From: Streptomyces sp. DH5
Lineage (GTDB): Bacteria > Actinomycetota > Actinomycetes > Streptomycetales > Streptomycetaceae
Direction of reading: 5' to 3'
DNA length: 64,000 nucleotides
Assembly (NCBI RefSeq): GCF_020873915.1
Contig: NZ_JAHWGP010000011.1
Location: 62,001 to 126,000, forward strand
The notes beneath the pieces were generated by a model. It did not search any database. It had not been told where the DNA came from and worked only from the letters and a program-made list of their open reading frames with translations. The first letter of the stretch is position 1, and each line of letters starts with the position of its first letter. The position numbers and the translations under genes were made by a program. Below are positions 8,399 to 14,573 of this stretch, one piece after another.

Positions 8399-10254
8399 CC
8401 CATCAGCTCCCGCACCACCGCCGCGCCGTTCAGCGTCAGCACCGACTCGGGGTGGAACTGCAGCCCGGCGAAACCGGGTCCCCGCAGCGCGTGCACCTCA
8501 CCGCCGGCCGTGCGGCTCACCTCGACGCCGTGCGCGGCCAGCTCCCGCGCGGTGTCGTCGTCGCAGTGCGCCACGAAGCTGTTGTAGAAGCCGACCGTCT
8601 CCGGCCGCCCGAACAGGTCGATCTCCGTCTGCGCCCCCTGGTACGGGACGTCCTTGCGCACGATCTCCAGGCCCAGCCCGGCCGCGATCAGCTCGTGGCC
8701 GAGGCAGACGCCCAGGACGCCGTGGCGGTTGTCCCGGATGACGTCGGCGGTCAGCGCGCCGAGGAAGCGCATCTTCGGGTCGGCCGTGTCGGACGGGTCG
8801 CCCGGACCGGGACCCAGCACCAGCGGGCCCTCGTGCGCCAGCACCGTCTCCCGCAGACCCGGCTCGTCGTACCGGCGCACGGTCACCTCCAGACCGGTGG
8901 CGCGCAGCACATGGGCGAGCATCGCGGTGAAGGTGTCCTCCCCGTCGACGACCAGGGCGTGTCCGGAGAGCTCCTCCGACCGCTCCTGCATCCGCAGCCA
9001 GAACGGCGCCAGCGAGGACCGGCGCCCGTCCAGCGCCGCCCGCACCCGCGGATCGTCGGCCAGCCGCGGCCGTGCCGCCTCCTCACGCGGACGCCCGGGA
9101 CGCACCCCCAGGGCCGCCAGCACCCCGGCCGCCTTGGCGTGCGTCTCCGCCACCTCACCCGCCGGGTCCGAGCCGCGCACCAGGGTGGCCCCGACCGGCA
9201 CCCGCAGCCGCCCGGCCGCGTCGATGTCGGCGGTCCGGATGAGGATGGGGGAGTCCAGCGTCTGGGCGCCGACGGCTCCCTCCTGCCCGCCGTCCCCCGA
9301 GGTCCGGCCGATCAGCGCCAGCGCCCCCGCGTAGTAGCCGCGCCCGCCGACCTCGTGCCGTTCGATCACCCGGCAGGCGTTCTGCACCGGCGACCCGGTG
9401 ACGGTCGCCGCGAACAGGGTCTCCCGCAGCACCTCGCGCACATCCAGCGAGGACCGGCCGCGCAGCTCGTACTCGGTGTGCGCGAGGTGCGCCATCTCCT
9501 TCAGCCGGGGTCCGACCACCACCCCGCCCATGTCGCCGACGGTGCACATCATCTTGAGCTCCTCGTCGACGACCATCGACAGCTCCTCGATCTCCTTGCC
9601 GTCGGCGAGGAAACCGAGCAGGTGCTCGGGGGTGGGCCCCTCGGCCGGGTAGCGGTAGGTGCCGCTGATCGGGTTCATCACGACCGTCCCGCCGGACGCC
9701 CTGACGTGCACCTCCGGGCTGGCCCCGACCAGCGTCCGCTCCCCGGTGTGGACGACGAACGTCCAGTACGCGCCCCGTTCGCCCTCCAGGAGACGGCGGA
9801 ACAGCGCCAGCGCGTCGGACCGTCCGAACCCGGGGATCTCACCCTCGTACGTCCGGCGGATCACGAAGTTGGCGCCCTCGCCCCGGCCGATCTCCTCGTC
9901 GAGGACCCGGCCGACGATCCGCGCGTACTCCTCGTCGCCGACGTCGAAGCCGCCGCCCTCGACGCGGACGTCATGGGCGGGGAGCCGGTCGAGGGCCTCG
10001 GCGAGAGGGAACGCGTGGCGCTCCTCGGGGATCAGCACCAGCAGCGGGGTCCCGTCGTCGCGCACGTCGAAGCCGCGCTCGCGGATCTGCCGGAAGGGGA
10101 CCAGCGCCAGGCCCTCGTCGGGGAGGTCGGCCAGGTGCTCGCGGGTGTCCACCGGGCCGACGAGCAGCTCGACCACCTCGTGGTCGTGACCGGGTGTGCG
10201 GCGGCGCAGCAGCGCGAAGGGGCGGTCGTCGTGGGGAAGCTGTGCCAGGTCCAT
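8350..10254 (-). CDS. trpE: Fused anthranilate synthase (TrpE-TrpG, PhzE-like organisation)
   Basis: Converts chorismate and glutamine to anthranilate, the first step of tryptophan synthesis or a route into secondary metabolites. The N-terminal chorismate-binding domain (to about residue 400) has NPISGTYRYP and ATVTGSPVQNACRVI. After a linker, a class I glutamine amidotransferase domain follows with GVCLGHELIAAG (nucleophile Cys) and QFHPESVLTLNG (His-Glu). The one-chain design is shared with phenazine-type enzymes and Streptomyces TrpE. ATG 10254 is preceded by GAGGAA; earlier in-frame ATGs at 10284 and 10299 lack a ribosome site. Expression is controlled by the leader peptide and hairpin upstream. 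The gene is divergent from the DAHP synthase that feeds the same pathway. Confidence 0.9.
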   Translation of the reverse strand: MDLAQLPHDDRPFALLRRRTPGHDHEVVELLVGPVDTREHLADLPDEGLALVPFRQIRERGFDVRDDGTPLLVLIPEERHAFPLAEALDRLPAHDVRVEGGGFDVGDEEYARIVGRVLDEEIGRGEGANFVIRRTYEGEIPGFGRSDALALFRRLLEGERGAYWTFVVHTGERTLVGASPEVHVRASGGTVVMNPISGTYRYPAEGPTPEHLLGFLADGKEIEELSMVVDEELKMMCTVGDMGGVVVGPRLKEMAHLAHTEYELRGRSSLDVREVLRETLFAATVTGSPVQNACRVIERHEVGGRGYYAGALALIGRTSGDGGQEGAVGAQTLDSPILIRTADIDAAGRLRVPVGATLVRGSDPAGEVAETHAKAAGVLAALGVRPGRPREEAARPRLADDPRVRAALDGRRSSLAPFWLRMQERSEELSGHALVVDGEDTFTAMLAHVLRATGLEVTVRRYDEPGLRETVLAHEGPLVLGPGPGDPSDTADPKMRFLGALTADVIRDNRHGVLGVCLGHELIAAGLGLEIVRKDVPYQGAQTEIDLFGRPETVGFYNSFVAHCDDDTARELAAHGVEVSRTAGGEVHALRGPGFAGLQFHPESVLTLNGAAVVRELMGQLRGTSTFSERRPAV

Positions 10255-10329
10255 GGTGGACGTTCCTCGTTTCGTCTCGGTCATGAGCGGAACCGTCATG
10301 AGCGTCGGAGGAACGACCCGGAAGACACC

Positions 10330-10354
10330 GAAGGCCGCCCCTCGGGCGGCCTTC
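10330..10354 (-). terminator. trp attenuator hairpin
   Basis: Perfect 11-bp stem (GAAGGCCGCCC with GGGCGGCCTTC) and a 3-base loop between the leader peptide gene and trpE. It lacks a U-run, as many Streptomyces terminators do. It is expected to form when Trp-charged tRNA lets the ribosome finish the leader peptide. Confidence 0.85.
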
Positions 10355-10377
10355 GCGAAGTCTGTGCGTACGCGCAG

Positions 10378-10434
10378 TCAGTGGGCCGCCGGGAGAGCGG
10401 TCCACCACCAGTTACGGGTCGAGTGCGCGAACAT
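10378..10434 (-). CDS. trpL: trp operon leader peptide
   Basis: An 18-codon open frame from ATG 10434 reads MFAHSTRNWWWTALPAAH and stops. Three consecutive Trp codons make it a classic attenuation sensor: ribosome stalling at the tryptophan codons when tRNA-Trp is uncharged favours an antiterminator. The peptide is almost the same as the one I recall for the Streptomyces venezuelae trpE leader. It ends 24 bp before the attenuator hairpin and about 120 bp before trpE. Confidence 0.92.
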   Translation of the reverse strand: MFAHSTRNWWWTALPAAH

Positions 10435-10495
10435 GGCCCCGACCCTAGCGCATCCCCGGGTCGTGCGGCCCCTGTCTCATTTGTTGGGCGTCGGG

Positions 10496-10523
10496 CTGGA
10501 CGACCGATCCGACCCCGTAATGT
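10496..10523 (+). promoter_or_regulatory. Putative promoter giving a leaderless DAHP synthase mRNA
   Basis: CTGGAC (10496-10501), a 16-bp spacer and TAATGT (10518-10523) resemble a housekeeping promoter. The GTG start codon follows only seven bases after the -10 element, and there is no Shine-Dalgarno sequence. Transcription would therefore begin at the start codon itself. Confidence 0.55.
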
Positions 10524-10530
10524 GGGTTCC

Positions 10531-11883
10531 GTGACCGTGAACGCTAAGACCAGCGCGAGCGCTGGCAACACCTGGCGAGACCTGCCCGCGGCGCAGCAGC
10601 CCGAGTACCCCGACACCGAGGCTCTGCGCGCAGTGATCGCGGACCTCGAGTCGTATCCGCCGCTCGTCTTCGCGGGCGAGTGCGACCAGCTGCGCGCCCG
10701 GATGGCGTCCGTCGCCAGGGGAGAGGCGTTCCTCCTCCAGGGTGGCGACTGCGCCGAGGCCTTCGACGCCGTGTCCGCCGACCACATCCGCAACAAGCTG
10801 AAGACGCTCCTGCAGATGGGCGCCGTGCTCACCTACGCCGCGTCCGTGCCCGTGGTGAAGGTCGGGCGGATCGCCGGCCAGTACTCCAAGCCGCGCTCCA
10901 AGCCGACCGAGACCCGCGACGGACTGACGCTGCCCACGTACCGGGGCGACTCCGTCAACGGGTTCGACTTCACCGAAGAGGCCCGCGTCCCGGACCCCGA
11001 GCGGCTGAAGCGCATGTACCACGCGTCGGCCTCCACGCTGAACCTGGTGCGTGCCTTCACCACCGGCGGTTACGCCGACCTGCGCCAGGTGCACGCCTGG
11101 AACCAGGACTTCGTGAAGTCGTCCCCGTCCGGCCAGCGCTACGAGCAGCTGGCCCGCGAGATCGACCAGGCGCTGAACTTCATGCAGGCGTGCGGCGCGG
11201 AGCCGGAGGAGTTCAAGACCGTCGAGTTCTTCTCCTCGCACGAGGCGCTGCTGCTCGACTACGAGTCCGCGCTGACCCGGGTGGACTCCCGCACCGGTCA
11301 GCTGTACGACGTCTCCGGGCACATGGTGTGGATCGGCGAGCGCACCCGGCAGCTGGACCACGCGCACATCGAGTTCGCCTCGAGGATCCGCAACCCGATC
11401 GGCATCAAGCTCGGCCCGAGCACGACGGCCGAGGAGGCGCTGCAGTACATCGACCGTCTCGACCCCGAGCGTGAGCCGGGCCGGCTGACCTTCATCGTGC
11501 GGATGGGCGCGGACAAGATCCGCGACAAGCTGCCCGAGCTGGTCGAGAAGGTCACCGCGTCCGGTGCCACCGTGGCCTGGGTGACCGACCCGATGCACGG
11601 CAACACCTTCGAGGCGGCCTCCGGCCACAAGACCCGGCGCTTCGACGACGTGCTCGACGAGGTGAAGGGCTTCTTCGAGGTCCACAAGGAGCTCGGCACG
11701 CACCCGGGCGGCATCCACGTGGAGCTGACGGGGGACGACGTCACCGAGTGCGTGGGCGGCGGCGACGAGATCTTCGTCGACGATCTGCACCAGCGCTACG
11801 AGACGGCCTGCGACCCCCGGCTCAACCGCAGCCAGTCCCTGGACCTGGCGTTCCTCGTCGCGGAGATGTACCGGGACCAGTAG
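10531..11883 (+). CDS. aroH: Class II 3-deoxy-D-arabino-heptulosonate-7-phosphate synthase
   Basis: First enzyme of the shikimate pathway: condenses phosphoenolpyruvate and erythrose 4-phosphate. The 450-residue sequence is the plant/actinobacterial (type II) form. Landmarks: LLQGGDCAEAFD near residue 70, VKVGRIAGQYSKPRS, HEALLLDYESALTR, WIGERTRQLDHAHIEF, NPIGIKLGPST and DPMHGNTFEA with metal/substrate residues. GTG 10531 is chosen from the promoter position and because upstream codons are antisense to trpE. The gene is divergent from the fused anthranilate synthase, placing the entry and the chorismate branch to tryptophan side by side. The symbol follows Streptomyces usage; aroG and aroF are used elsewhere. 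Confidence 0.93.
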   Translation: MTVNAKTSASAGNTWRDLPAAQQPEYPDTEALRAVIADLESYPPLVFAGECDQLRARMASVARGEAFLLQGGDCAEAFDAVSADHIRNKLKTLLQMGAVLTYAASVPVVKVGRIAGQYSKPRSKPTETRDGLTLPTYRGDSVNGFDFTEEARVPDPERLKRMYHASASTLNLVRAFTTGGYADLRQVHAWNQDFVKSSPSGQRYEQLAREIDQALNFMQACGAEPEEFKTVEFFSSHEALLLDYESALTRVDSRTGQLYDVSGHMVWIGERTRQLDHAHIEFASRIRNPIGIKLGPSTTAEEALQYIDRLDPEREPGRLTFIVRMGADKIRDKLPELVEKVTASGATVAWVTDPMHGNTFEAASGHKTRRFDDVLDEVKGFFEVHKELGTHPGGIHVELTGDDVTECVGGGDEIFVDDLHQRYETACDPRLNRSQSLDLAFLVAEMYRDQ

Positions 11884-11888
11884 CGGGA

Positions 11889-11908
11889 CCCGCCGGTGAC
11901 CCGGCGGG
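11889..11908 (+). terminator. Short hairpin after DAHP synthase
   Basis: CCCGCCGG-TGAC-CCGGCGGG, a perfect 8-bp GC stem starting six bases after the aroH stop. It stands just ahead of a larger hairpin and probably acts with it. Confidence 0.6.
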
Positions 11909-11910
11909 AA

Positions 11911-11956
11911 GGGGTGGGGCGCGTATCACATGCGATCGCGTCCCACCCCACTTTTG
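11911..11956 (+). terminator. Rho-independent terminator of DAHP synthase
   Basis: A 13-bp stem (GGGGTGGGGCGCG at 11911-11923 pairing with CGCGTCCCACCCC at 11937-11949, one G-U pair) followed by ACTTTTG, a rare T-run in this GC-rich DNA. It insulates aroH from the iron-regulated promoter downstream. Confidence 0.8.
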
Positions 11957-11979
11957 TGCCCCGGGAGCGCCAGGTAAGG

Positions 11980-11998
11980 TTAGGTTAGCCTCACCGAT
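11980..11998 (+). promoter_or_regulatory. Iron box (DmdR/IdeR-type operator)
   Basis: TTAGGTTAGCCTCACCGAT is close to the actinobacterial iron box, an inverted pair of TTAGGTTAG and CTNACCTAA half-sites. It ends about 50 bp before the ferredoxin start, where iron-loaded DmdR would block transcription. Confidence 0.85.
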
Positions 11999-12046
11999 CA
12001 GGGGTCGGTACGGCTCGACCCAGTGCTCCGTCGGGAGGTGACCCGC

Positions 12047-12274
12047 GTGTTCGTCTGCAGCTGCTTCGGCGTGACCGAGGAACAGGTGAGGGCCCACGCG
12101 GAGGCCGGGGCGTGCACGCCCCGGCAGATCGCCTCCGCCTGCAAGGCCGGCACCGACTGCGGCGGCTGCGTGCGGCGCATCCAGGCGCTGCTCGGCCGCG
12201 GCTCCTGCCCGCGCCGGCAGCTGATCGGCCAGGGCGGGCAGCCGCTCACCACGGAGGTTCCGGAAGCCGCGTAG
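12047..12274 (+). CDS. bfd: Bacterioferritin-associated ferredoxin
   Basis: Small [2Fe-2S] protein that reduces bacterioferritin-stored ferric iron so that iron can be released. The cluster ligands are visible: VCSCFGV (two Cys) and GTDCGGCVRRI (two Cys), the BFD-like fold of about 60 residues, followed by a short tail. GTG 12047 follows GGGAGGTG with good spacing; an upstream GTG at 12023 is possible but would include the ribosome site. The iron box upstream means expression rises when iron is scarce, which fits iron mobilisation. It converges on bfr, whose stop is only 11 bp from its own. Confidence 0.88.
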   Translation: MFVCSCFGVTEEQVRAHAEAGACTPRQIASACKAGTDCGGCVRRIQALLGRGSCPRRQLIGQGGQPLTTEVPEAA

Positions 12275-12284
12275 GCCGCGGCGG

Positions 12285-12803
12285 TCAGTGCGTCGAGAAG
12301 CCGCCCGTTCCCGGGCCGGACGCGTCGGGCTGGGACTGCTCGATGACCGTGGACAGGTAGAGCGACTCGCCCAGCTTCTCGATGAGCTCCAGCTGGGTGT
12401 CCAGGTAGTCGATGTGGTGCTCCTCGTCGGCCAGGATCGCCTCGAAGATGTTGGCCGAGGTGATGTCGTTCTTGTTGCGCATGACCTCCACCCCGCGGCG
12501 CAGCCGGTCGATCGCCTCGAGTTCGATCTCCCGGTCGGCCTGGAACATCTCGGTGATCGTCTGCCCCACCCGGACGTGGAACAGCCGCTGGTAGTTCGGC
12601 AGGCCGTCGAGCAGCAGGATGCGGTCGGTGAGCACCTCCGCGTGCCGCATCTCGTCGAAGGACTCGGCACGCGTGTACCGGGCCAGTTTCGTCCAGCCCT
12701 TGTGGTCCTGCAGCTTCGAATGCAGGAAGTACTGGTTGATCGCCGTGAGCTCGGCGGTCAGCTGCTCGTTCAGGAATTCGATGACCTCGGGGTCGCCCTG
12801 CAT
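12285..12803 (-). CDS. bfr: Bacterioferritin
   Basis: 24-meric iron-storage ferritin that oxidises ferrous iron and stores the mineral. All expected ligands are present: Glu 18, Glu 51 and His 54 in FDEMRHAE, the later Glu 94 region (EIELEAIDRLR) and DEEHHIDYLD near 127-130. Met 52 is in place to bind inter-subunit heme. The 172 residues include a slightly long C-terminal tail. ATG 12803 is preceded by AAGGAG eight bases upstream. Convergent with bfd; upstream is an AT-rich palindrome shared with the divergent oxidoreductase gene. Confidence 0.93.
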   Translation of the reverse strand: MQGDPEVIEFLNEQLTAELTAINQYFLHSKLQDHKGWTKLARYTRAESFDEMRHAEVLTDRILLLDGLPNYQRLFHVRVGQTITEMFQADREIELEAIDRLRRGVEVMRNKNDITSANIFEAILADEEHHIDYLDTQLELIEKLGESLYLSTVIEQSQPDASGPGTGGFSTH

Positions 12804-12891
12804 CGCATGGGCTCCTTCCGCGCGGGAACTGGCAGGTTGGGGCGCATGATTGCACCGGCGCGGACAATCGTCCAGTAAGTGGTGACTTAGT

Positions 12892-12907
12892 AAGTACATA
12901 CATACTT
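12892..12907. promoter_or_regulatory. AT-rich palindrome between bfr and an oxidoreductase gene
   Basis: AAGTACATACATACTT (arms AAGTA/TACTT) lies in an unusually AT-rich patch 90 bp upstream of bfr and 80 bp upstream of the divergent gene. It does not match the iron box, so a different repressor or activator is likely. Confidence 0.4.
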
Positions 12908-12985
12908 GGCCCCTTTCGTGCCTGATTGCCCGAACCTGTCGGGCCCGGTTCCGGGGCATCGCCCCCGGTCTGTCAGGATGGAGAC

Positions 12986-13633
12986 ATGGGTCAGCCGGCG
13001 GAACGCGAATCGGGGGAGCGCGCAGCAGGGGGAGCGGCACATCCCGAGCTCCCGCCGGGGCAGCGGCTGCAGAAGGGCTGGCCGGTCACCCACTACGGAC
13101 CGGTCCCCAAGTTCCGGCCCGAACGCTGGGAGTTCCGGGTCTTCGGCGCTACCGCCGACGGCCGGAAGCACTGCTGGAACCACGAGGAGTTCGCCGCGCT
13201 CCCGTACGCCACCGTCGTGGCCGACCTGCACTGCGTCACCAAGTTCAGCATGGTCGGCGCCGAGTGGGGCGGCATCCCGGCACGCACCGTCGTGGACATC
13301 GCCCCGCCCGCGCCCGACGTCACCCATGTGATGGTGTGGGCGGAGTACGGATTCAGCTCCAACCTGCGGCTCGAGGACTTCACGTCCGCGCGGTCCCTCT
13401 TCGCCACCCACAAGGACGGCGAGCTGCTGACCGCCGAGCACGGCTTCCCGCTGCGGCTGATCGTCCCCCACCTGTACGCCTGGAAGGGACCCAAATGGGT
13501 CCGCGGCGTGGAGTACATGACCGCCGACCGCCGGGGCTTCTGGGAGGAGCGCGGCTACCACAACATCGGCGATCCGTGGCGCGAGCAGCGCTACTCCTAC
13601 CAGGAGGAGCCCGGGGAGGGCCCCGAACTCTGA
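12986..13633 (+). CDS. Sulfite oxidase-like (molybdopterin) oxidoreductase
   Basis: Single-domain molybdenum enzyme of the sulfite oxidase/MsrP fold; its substrate is unknown. The molybdenum-coordinating Cys 83 lies in VADLHCVTKFSM, followed by WGGIPARTVVDI and the ligand-binding stretch PLRLIVPHLYAWKGPKWVRGVEYM. No signal peptide or twin-arginine motif is visible, unlike periplasmic MsrP, so this 215-residue form is probably cytosolic. ATG 12986 is chosen over an in-frame ATG at 12926 because conserved sequence begins well after it and a GGATGGAG element precedes it. Confidence 0.85.
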   Translation: MGQPAERESGERAAGGAAHPELPPGQRLQKGWPVTHYGPVPKFRPERWEFRVFGATADGRKHCWNHEEFAALPYATVVADLHCVTKFSMVGAEWGGIPARTVVDIAPPAPDVTHVMVWAEYGFSSNLRLEDFTSARSLFATHKDGELLTAEHGFPLRLIVPHLYAWKGPKWVRGVEYMTADRRGFWEERGYHNIGDPWREQRYSYQEEPGEGPEL

Positions 13634-13646
13634 CCCGCCGCTCCGC

Positions 13647-14525
13647 TCAGCCGTCCCGGAGCTTCTTCAGCCGCTCCACGTCCGCGGCGTGCCCCTCCTT
13701 GCCGCCGGGCGTCTCGATGACCAGCGGCACGCCCTCGGTCGCCGGATGCGTCATCAGCGCCCGGAACGGGTCCTCGCCGATGTGCCCCTCCCCGATGTTG
13801 GCGTGCCGGTCCTTGTGGGCGCCGGCCACGTCCATCGAGTCGTTGGCGTGGATCAGCCTCAGCCGCCCCTCGCCGACCGTGTCCACCAGCAGATCCAGCG
13901 TCCGGTGCATGCCGTCCGGCCCGGTCAGGTCGTGTCCGGCCGCGAAGACGTGGCAGGTGTCCAGGCAGACGCCGAGCTTCGGATGGGCGTCCAGCGCCTC
14001 GAAGTACGGTCCGAAGTCCCAGGTGCGCGAGCACAGGGAGGAGCCCTGGCCGGCGGTGGACTCCAGCAGCAGGAACGGGTCGTCGTCGTGGGTGAGCTCG
14101 TCGAGCAGCGGCAGCATGTGCTCCCGCACCTGCTTCAGCGCCACCGCCCGCTCCCGGCCGCCGGTCGCGCTGCCCGTGTGCACGACCACGCCGAGCGCGC
14201 CGATCGCCCGGGCCCGCCGCAGGGAGTGCCGCAGTGACTCCACCGACCGCTCCACGGTCGCCTCGGTGTGGGAACCGAAGTTGATCAGATACGGGGCGTG
14301 CACGTAGGCCGGGATCGACTCGGTGGCGCAGGCCGCGCGGAACGCCTCGTCCTGCCGGGGGTTCCCGGCCGGGGTGGCCCAGCCGCGCGGGTTGGCGACG
14401 AAGACCTGCACGGTCTCGGCGCGCAGCTCACGGGCGTAGGACAGGCCGACGGAGTGCAGGCCGCCGGCCACGGGGACGTGGCCGCCGATCGGGTTGCGGG
14501 CAGGGCCGGACGGGTGACTCTTCAC
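13647..14525 (-). CDS. nfo: Deoxyribonuclease IV (AP endonuclease)
   Basis: Zinc-dependent base-excision-repair enzyme cleaving DNA 5' of abasic sites. The TIM-barrel landmarks are HVPVAGGLHSV (start), AYVHAPYLINFGS (His ligand), GVVVHTGSATGG, LLLESTAGQGSSLCS (Glu), GVCLDTCHVFAAGHDL (Asp/His), HANDSMDVAGAHKDRHANIGEGHIG (Asp/His) and LVIETPGG (Glu). The 292 residues are normal for the family. GTG 14525 is the only start close to the conserved region. A strong terminator hairpin ends just eight bases upstream of it, so a promoter must lie in or after the hairpin or some readthrough occurs. Confidence 0.9.
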   Translation of the reverse strand: MKSHPSGPARNPIGGHVPVAGGLHSVGLSYARELRAETVQVFVANPRGWATPAGNPRQDEAFRAACATESIPAYVHAPYLINFGSHTEATVERSVESLRHSLRRARAIGALGVVVHTGSATGGRERAVALKQVREHMLPLLDELTHDDDPFLLLESTAGQGSSLCSRTWDFGPYFEALDAHPKLGVCLDTCHVFAAGHDLTGPDGMHRTLDLLVDTVGEGRLRLIHANDSMDVAGAHKDRHANIGEGHIGEDPFRALMTHPATEGVPLVIETPGGKEGHAADVERLKKLRDG

Positions 14526-14532
14526 CCGTCAA

Positions 14533-14568
14533 GGGTGACACGGGCGGGCAGGGCCGCCCGTGTCACCC
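14533..14568 (-). terminator. Hairpin between the kinase gene and nfo
   Basis: A perfect 15-bp stem (GGGTGACACGGGCGG with its complement, 6-base loop) starts five bases after the kinase stop and ends eight bases before the nfo start. No U-run follows. Confidence 0.75.
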
Positions 14569-14573
14569 TCCCG

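Noticed and set aside
8452-10530. Long + strand open frame continuing into DAHP synthase (1143 codons)
   Set aside because: It is antisense to the anthranilate synthase gene and arises from high GC content; conserved DAHP synthase sequence starts only at 10531.
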